Assembly (NCBI GenBank): GCA_022059125.1
Contig: JAEUWY010000002.1
Span: forward strand, 3,596,001 to 3,660,000
Direction: 5' to 3'
DNA length: 64,000 nt
Source: Corynespora cassiicola
Taxonomy: Eukaryota; Ascomycota; Dothideomycetes; Pleosporales; Corynesporascaceae
The translations under genes and the position numbers were made by a program. The number at the start of each line of letters is the position of its first letter. Position 1 is the stretch's first letter. The notes below the pieces were generated by a model. The model was not told the DNA's origin and did not search any database. It was given only the letters and a program-made list of their open reading frames with translations. Below are positions 57,769 to 64,000 of this stretch, piece after piece.

Positions 57769-59176
57769 CTAAACACACCCGACTACAAACACGCCAGCCG
57801 ATGTGGCGGCGAGAATGGCAGCAACATACAAGACGCTGCCCCCCGGATGGGTACTTTGCCAGCCACCGAGCAGCGGGGCCGAAAGAAGGCTACCTACGCC
57901 TTCTGCAATTGAAAGGGCGGCAACAGCCAGAGCATCATGTTGGCGGCGCTGCACGAGATGTGCCTTGACGAAAGACGGCGTGGCCAGGCCCAAGGCTGCC
58001 ACAGCCACGACGGGGAACAGAGCCCACGCCACAGGGACCGTCGCAAGGGCACATAGAGCGCCGACAAGCACAGCAAGTGAAACTAGCACGGCTCCAGAAT
58101 TGCGTGCAGGCCGCGATGCAACGGCGGCGACGACGAGGTACAATGAAGAGGTACCCGCCGCGACTGATAGGATGAGCCCGTTCTGCGCGGGCGTGAAGCC
58201 AAACTGCAGCGTCGCATGCACCATCAGCGCAGGGAACATGTACGATATGGCCGCATTATACAACAACATGGCACCGCCATGCGCGGCGAGAACTCTATCG
58301 CTGAAAAGGCGCATGGCTGGACGAGCAAAGGCCGCGAGTGGCGAGTCGCTACCATGACCACCTGCACCCTCGCTGCCGCTGTGCACGTGACCGACGGCAC
58401 TCCCATCATCTAACCGCCCTACCACCACCAGGTAGACGGCCGCCATGGCAAAAATGACAAGCGCGACAGCAAAGGAGACGCGGAAATCGGCCAGCAGAGC
58501 CGCGAGCGCCGGGCTGAGGGCCATGCCCGCCATGTACAAAGCGAGCGAAGCCGACATGAGCCGTCCCACGCCGCCTTGATCGCTGCTCCGCGCATACAAG
58601 GCATTCAACACCATGTGCAACGTATTATCCGTCGCCAGACCCTCGAGCACGCGCGCACCAAGCGCGAGCCCCACGCTCTTGCGCATCACTGTCACACCGT
58701 CAGCCTATGCCACCCATCACGATCCTCAGGAGCCTTCGTTTCATCCCCGCCCTCCCCGACATCCCCATTGGGACAGCCACACACGGAGATAGCTCACCTC
58801 CGGCCCCAAGCACCACCACGCTCCCGGCCCGCAGGCCCACCCATACCGCTAGCCCCGTCTGCGTGGGCAGCCGCTCGTACACGCTCACGGCCAGGAGGCC
58901 GCACACGTTTGCGATTGTGGTTGCTGCCGCTACGGCGGAGGCGTAGGCGGCCTTCTCCGATGAGGCGCATTGCGAGGCGTCTTTGCAGAGGATGTGCGCG
59001 TAGGCATAGACGGTTGAGGCGGCCGTTGCGGCCATGGCGCACGAGGCGAGGAAGGAGATGGGCATGGCCTTGTAGCCAGCGGGTATGCCCTTTGAACGCC
59101 ATAGGGGGGTGTCGGATGGCGGTTCGGGTTCGGGTTCTCGGTGGAGGAGGGAGGCTGTTTCGGCGGGGTGGGGCAT
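57769..59176 (-). CDS. MFS transporter (cluster exporter)
   Basis: Exons 59176-58798 and 58688-57769 (intron 109 nt, GTGAGC...CAG) encode 432 aa with about 12 hydrophobic segments. Helix 1 is MPISFLASCAMAATAASTVYAYA and the splice joins VVLGAG to VMRKSVGLALGARVLEGLATD. A central hydrophilic loop is rich in Gly, Ser and His (GHVHSGSEGAGGHG). The family resembles multidrug or vesicular-amine-like MFS proteins. I choose the ATG at 59176 because the in-frame ATG at 59395 would place the cluster palindrome (59297-59307) inside the coding sequence and add a hydrophilic tail without conserved character. GC content is higher than in neighbouring genes. Confidence 0.82.
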
Positions 59177-59296
59177 GTTTGTCCTTCTTTCGTTCTTTGT
59201 CTCTTTTGGCGGAGACGGTTTAGGTTTGCCAGTCGATTCGGGGTGGCTGGGCTTGATTTGGCTGAGGGACTTCTTGTAGCGGGGGTGAGTATGAGG

Positions 59297-59307
59297 TCGG
59301 TGACCGA
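59297..59307. promoter_or_regulatory. TCGGNNNCCGA site 3
   Basis: TCGGTGACCGA lies 121 bp upstream of the chosen MFS start codon and 144 bp beyond the GST-2 stop. Confidence 0.75.
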
Positions 59308-59450
59308 CTTTATTGGCTCTTCTTTTGGCTTCATCACTGCATTCTACTCGTATCTGGAAGATGAGATAGCTCAGGGCCATTATGACGGCGGTCATGCAAA
59401 TTCAAGCTATCTATCGAACCCATCTACTTTTTGTCGTCCTGTCTTCCATT

Positions 59451-60351
59451 TCAGTGTCCAATGCTGGGCGCCGTTGACATGACCTTTTGCACTGCAGGCC
59501 GAGACAACATCAATTCACCCCATCGCTTTATGTTTGGCCAGTTGTTGATGTCCACGCCAAAGAAGCCAAACATCCATGGCATCGAAAAGGGAAAATACGA
59601 GATATCTGCCAAAGTCGGCCGATCAGGAAGGGCTATGTACGTTTGCCCTGGGAGGGCCAATCGCGCCTCCAACATATCCCAGGCTTTCAGTGTGTTGGCA
59701 TGTAGCCTACTTAAAGTAAGCTAGAGTCAACAAATTGAGATTATTAGAAAGACATACTTTGCGCATGTTTTTGGCATAGGTTCAGCATTCTGCCTAGTGG
59801 GATATCCGCGCAGGAAATAAAGCCAATATTTGGCAGTGGCGCTGTACGCATTAGCATCAGAAGATCATCACTTTCGTATACTGATCAACCTTACCCGAGA
59901 CCAGCCGTTTGGAAGGCCGTCCATGAAAGGACTTGTGCCTTTTCCCATGCCGTTCGGCCCGTCCATTCCCCATTGCCATCGTATTTGGCCGTCAGGTACT
60001 GCAAACATGCCGTTCCTTCGAAAACAATGATTTTTTCGCCCGTGACATCATCCTTGTCTTTTAGAGATGGAACCATACGCTCCGGATGAACTGCGTAGAA
60101 CCACTCATCTCGTGTGTCGATGACAGATAAAAGGTACGGAAAGTTGAGTTCCTCTGCAAGGATCAGGGGCTTGATGTAGTTGATGTACGATGTTTGGTCC
60201 GCTAGCCATCTTTGTGTTAGCCCTGCTTCTCATCCCCTCGACTGTGGGGTCCCGCACCTTTGATAACGTATAGGATCGTTCTGCCGTCGTGTTCCACGTC
60301 GCCAATGATGACCTCTCCATTTGGCCGTGAAGCTACCGTCGAGTCTGCCAT
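59451..60351 (-). CDS. glutathione S-transferase (cluster GST-2)
   Basis: Exons 60351-60258, 60201-59895, 59841-59758 and 59706-59451 (introns 56, 53 and 51 nt) encode 246 aa. Motifs parallel GST-1: TSYINYIKPLILAEELNFPY, HPERMVPSLKD, VFEGTACLQYLTAKYD, LSWTAFQTAGLGATAKYWLYF, RPTLADISYFPFSMPWMFGF. In the glutathione-binding motif the Ser of GST-1 (ESTA) is Gly (EGTA), which may alter thiol contact. Exon 2 (307 nt) and exon 4 (256 nt) have exactly the lengths of the corresponding GST-1 exons, so the two genes are duplicates. The third acceptor (AAGTAG) is chosen over an earlier CTAG to keep the frame. Confidence 0.88.
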
Positions 60352-60769
60352 TTTCGTGATCTTTGTGCCAATTTGAGATCTTTTCTCTCAAACAGAAGAA
60401 CGGTCAAGACGCCCACCTCATAGTTATGTATCTGGAAAGACATTTGAGGCGAGTTGAGCTCGGTCGCCGACCATTGAGTACATGTCGAAGACGACGCTTC
60501 TGGTATTCCATTTAAAAAAATTGGGGGCTGAAGCCGTAAACATATCTGAGTTGTGGCTATTAACGATTGACGGACTGAGGATGAAAAGTCATCTATAGAT
60601 GTTTGTCTACTTGGAATCGCGCTTTAAAGTCCTGTGTAACCCATCGACCAACGACAAATTAGAACTAGAACTTGGAAAAAAAAACATCTTCCATTTTCCA
60701 CTACCCTACCCAATCAGAGAAACACCAAAACGATATCACGAACCTCATCAAACCTCATACCCTACCCAA
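60352..60769. other. intergenic, GST-2 promoter and P450-2 terminator
   Basis: 418 bp, no coding frame. It contains the palindrome at 60460-60470. Confidence 0.6.
60460..60470. promoter_or_regulatory. TCGGNNNCCGA site 4
   Basis: TCGGTCGCCGA lies 109 bp upstream of the GST-2 start codon. Confidence 0.75.
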
Positions 60770-62742
60770 TTACTGCTTTCGCCGCCTAAAAGAAACATAT
60801 GCGTCAATACTCGGCATGATTTGGCCTCCAATTGGCCAATCAACCGGCTTTCCAGTGCGTTTAGGAGTGAAGCGCATCTCGTAGTCGACCAGAAACTTTG
60901 CAAAGACAATTTTTGAAGTTTCTGTCGCTAAAAATCTACCGGGGCAGGTCTGAGTACCATAGCCAAATCTGAAATTATTGGTCAGCTGAAATATATGCAA
61001 AGTCTTGAGTTTTCTTACGGAAGATATGTGCGGCTTTGTGTTACCGACTTGACCTTGACCGAGTTTGTTTCGGCGTCGTAGAAACGGTAGCCATCAAACT
61101 CGAGCGGGCGCTCGTAGTACTCTTCATCTCTCTGGATAGCTAGAGTCGGGAAGCCAATGAGTGTTCCTGCTTTAACGACCTCGCCATTTGACAGAGGAAT
61201 ATCGACATCAACCTTTCGCTGCAAAGTGACTTGAGGATTCTGTTAGCATTCCATAGCAAGCCCCAATGTGACCCCAAAAATTGACTTACGTGCAGTGGGC
61301 GGGCTCAACCTCAACGTTTCCCTCAAAAAGCTGTCCAACTTGGGCATCCTCGCCGCAGCCTCCTTGTTCCAACCGCCACACTCCCTCACAGCCGTCACAA
61401 TCTCCTCTCTGAGCGGCTCCAAATACTCCTGATGCCCCAGCACCGAAAGAATCAACTGACACACCACCACCGAAAACAACCCCGCAGCTGCAAATGTCAA
61501 GAACAACTCTTGATTCACGATCCTTGCATACGACGCTTCAGTATCATCCTTTGCACTCTTCAAAAGCCCATCAAGCATTGCAAAGTTCTCGCTCGAGTAG
61601 TCGGCCGCCTGCCTCTTGCGAAGCTCGGGGTACACAAACTTGCGCACTTCGCGCTGGTGGGCGCGGATCTGACGGCCACCCTTGGACACCCAGAAGAAGG
61701 GAACGCGCATGAAGGCAGGCATGGCGAAGAGGGGCGCGTTCCACGATGTCACTTCTTCTGTATAGCCGCGCGCGTGGTGGATGTAGTCGGGGTTGGCGGC
61801 AAGGGCGGGGCCGACCATTACGGCGGCGGTTACGCGGTGGATGATGTCGAGGGTGGCGTCCCAGAGCATGACGGTTCTCCAGCCTAATTCTGCGTTAGAT
61901 ATATTTCTCATTTATTTCTTTCCAAGGCGTGGTTCTATTTGGGTGGTTGTGCGCTTACCCCGTGTGTTTTTTGGTGGCTCGAGGCGTTCGGCGATTGCGA
62001 GGTCGGTTTGCTCCGCAATGTAGTTGGTCATGCTCGCTGTGGACATTGTCAGAATTCTCTTCAAGTAAGACTTAATTGCTGCTCTTCTTTACTCACGGAG
62101 ACTGAAGTTCAACTGCGACTTTACTGCTTTCACATAGTCGCGTTGACATACCATGTCGCCGACGTGGAGGTTCCACATGAAATGCTATGCATATGTCAAC
62201 TCCAAATCCTCCAACAACGATGAAAGTCTCACCTCGTCAACTACTTTGAGAAATGACAGCTTTTGTAGCGGCTGATTCTTGATGTCGTCGAAGAATTTCG
62301 GAGGTAAAATATGAATGAGCTCGTCGTTGATCCATGTTGCCCAAATCTTGTCTTGCTTCGTATACTGTAATCACGCTTAGTTCTTGAAGCCATCCTTCCA
62401 ATTTCCATCCTGAGAATTATTTCGACACCCTTCAAAAAGTTCCAAGCTTACCCTTTTGTAGCCATCGAAAACAACATTGTTCGGATCGAGATTGAACTTG
62501 GTCATCATCGTCCGGCGCAGCCACCATCCACAATCCCCTAGGACCACATGCTTGTTGCCTCTCCGCTCGAGAAAGTCGTAAAACGGCCCCAACCCAATAA
62601 AAAAGACTGCGATTATTCCCAAGAGGGTGACATAGGGACGCCAAGCCTCTGAGAATCCAAGAAAGTTGCCATTGGTCGGAGCATGGTGGAGAGGAAGTGT
62701 GTCCGCTTGTGTGCTATTGTCGGACCATGAAGTAGATTCCAT
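60770..62742 (-). CDS. cytochrome P450 monooxygenase (cluster P450-2)
   Basis: Seven exons: 62742-62452, 62364-62233, 62184-62097, 62036-61959, 61883-61290, 61229-61019 and 60968-60770, encoding 530 aa. The N-terminal anchor is VTLLGIIAVFFIGLGPFYDF. Conserved parts are QELFLTFAAAGLFSVVV (I-helix region), ExxR in RETLRLSPPTALTLQRKV, PLEFDGYRFYDAET, and the heme loop FGYGTQTCPGRFLA. The pattern recalls the fungal ent-kaurene-oxidase-like P450 class used in secondary metabolism. Intron 5 has its branch site TGCTAAC directly before a CAG that is skipped; the AAG 10 nt further is the only acceptor that keeps the frame. Confidence 0.9.
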
Positions 62743-63160
62743 GGTTCTTTCCTTGACATACGTATCGGGCTCACTAGAAGGATCAATTTCAGAATTGTGG
62801 TGCGCAACTTATGGTGCATTATATGCAGGAGCTAACTTGATTGGCATATCCTGGATCGGGGACCGAGTTACGGCCGACCCAGATTGGCAGGTCTGCCTCT
62901 TAATACCAGAGCCTTACACCGCCCCGATACAGTAAAAGCGCTTCATGCGAGACTATCAGTTTTTTGAAACTCATTCGCAAGCATACTACTTGCGAGAAAC
63001 ACAGGGTTCACAGTTATAAACACGCGATACTATTCGTAAGTTCTTATCCACTCGGATACCGACAAACTTTATACATTACATATACACTTCTGGTTTGTCA
63101 AAAAAAAATACTACTCTCTCAAAAAATCAATTACGAACCTTTTCGTAGAGTTACTCTAAG
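62743..63160. other. divergent promoter, P450-2 / CmcJ-like oxygenase
   Basis: 418 bp, no coding frame supported. It carries the palindrome at 62856-62866 and a nearby CGGCCG. Confidence 0.6.
62856..62866. promoter_or_regulatory. TCGGNNNCCGA site 5
   Basis: TCGGGGACCGA lies 114 bp upstream of the P450-2 start and 295 bp upstream of the oxygenase start. Confidence 0.75.
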
Positions 63161-64000
63161 ATGACCGCCCTCCCCAAGTACGACGCAGAGATGCTCTACA
63201 TCGAGCCCTGGCAAGACAAGAAGGAAGCCCCATACTATCGCACGAACCCCGACCCCGGCTTCGAGGTCAAAAACTACGACTGGCTACCATACAAAGTAGG
63301 CGTCGAAGACTGCCGGGCCTGCAAGGATAATTTTACTTTGGATGATCACGCGTTCGCCTTCGTGGACGATGCTGATGGCGGCCGGCCAGAGGTACTGCAA
63401 GCCATCCGCGACATAAACACCGAGAAAATCGAAAAGGAGTACTATCCTGCGGTTGAAGCACTGGTCAAGCGTAAGACGGGTGCCGACAAGGTTATCATTT
63501 TCAATCATTCGATTCGCAAGCGTGATCCGGCGGAGGGCTTTTTCGGTAGCCCCGGGAAGCAACAGCCAGGTAGAACGGTATGCATGTCGCGCTTGAATAT
63601 TTAATAATGCTCTCTGACTATGTTCTAGGTGCATTGCGACCAGTACGATACAGTTTGCCAGAGCCGACAACGTCGATGAGGCTAATGCCACCACAGGACT
63701 CCCAAAGGCGCTATCCGCCGAGCCCGCCAATACGCCGGTGAGGAAGCAGAAGAACTTCTTAAAGGCCGCTTTCGCATTATCAAGTAAGGATGCATGATTC
63801 AAAGGAAGGCGAAGCGACAAGGCGCTAACAAAATACCAGCGTCTGGAGACCAATCAACGGCCCTGTCGAGGACTGGCCGCTTGCGACAATGGACGGCAAA
63901 TCTTTGAGCCAGGATAACCTACACGCTACAGATCTCTGGAAGAATCAATGGGAGGAGCTCGGATCTACATACAATATAAGTCATGGGGAAGGCCAGAAGT
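63161..64000 (+). CDS. CmcJ/GA4-desaturase-like oxygenase (partial)
   Basis: Exons 63161-63577, 63629-63642 (14 nt), 63697-63783 and 63840 to beyond the window; introns 51, 54 and 56 nt. The N-terminus reads EPWQDKKEAPYYRTNPDPGFEVKNYDW. The 2-oxoglutarate/Fe(II)-type iron motif HCDQ is made by the 14-nt exon and is followed by TPKGAIRRARQYAGEEAEEL and FRIINVWRPINGPVEDWPLA. This is the CmcJ / GA4 desaturase family, which includes the AsaB oxygenase of aspergillic acid synthesis. Such enzymes hydroxylate or desaturate small molecules. The C-terminal iron ligand is outside the window. Known homologues often have HVDQ; here Val is replaced by Cys. Confidence 0.87.

Noticed and set aside
59177..59395. 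Upstream in-frame ATG (59395) for the cluster MFS gene
   Set aside because: It would put the shared promoter palindrome inside the coding sequence and adds a charged stretch without helix or motif.
50976..64000. Assignment to a gliotoxin-type epidithiodiketopiperazine cluster
   Set aside because: GSTs and P450s fit, but no thioredoxin-reductase-like oxidase, dipeptidase, C-S lyase or methyltransferase is visible.

Overview
This window is nuclear DNA of a filamentous ascomycete (Pezizomycotina, most likely a Sordariomycete). The evidence is 44-118 nt introns with GTRNGT donors and CTAAC-type branch points, and lineage-typical families: EsdC, a TinC-like ADIP protein, a CFEM-PTH11 receptor, an arrestin with PPxY, and DUF6536. 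No rRNA, tRNA, CRISPR or intact transposon was recognised. All gene models were spliced by hand and every complete model closes in frame.

Left third (1-32 kb) is mostly housekeeping. In order it holds a partial F-box protein, an alpha-arrestin, a Tgl2-like mitochondrial lipase with three microexons, V-ATPase subunit G, PET117, a Gly/Ser-rich secreted protein and a small Cys-rich protein. An 11.4-kb gene-poor stretch follows, with short tandem repeats and one decayed reading frame. Then come a C2H2 zinc-finger protein, EsdC and the TinC-like coiled-coil protein.

Middle third (32-50 kb) is accessory metabolism and surface functions. It holds an MDR reductase, an MFS exporter, an NmrA-like protein, a class IV aminotransferase resembling (R)-selective amine transaminases, an ABM-fold protein, a secreted GH43 galactanase, a CFEM receptor, a secreted BBE-type flavin oxidase, and a DUF6536 membrane protein broken by an in-frame TAG.

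Right end (51-64 kb, running off the edge) is a compact set of seven genes: two P450s, two glutathione S-transferases, an HMT1-like ABC transporter, an MFS transporter and a CmcJ/GA4-desaturase-like oxygenase. All five promoter regions serving these seven genes carry one perfect copy of the palindrome TCGGNNNCCGA, a subset of the TCG-N5-CGA sites bound by AflR-type Zn2Cys6 regulators. I read this as one co-regulated, glutathione-linked secondary-metabolite cluster whose backbone enzyme and regulator lie to the right. An AT-rich, RIP-like block with a strong hairpin marks its left edge.

The most surprising observations are the shared promoter palindrome and the lipase gene, where a 2-nt exon completes the catalytic serine elbow and 8- and 10-nt exons lie nearby.
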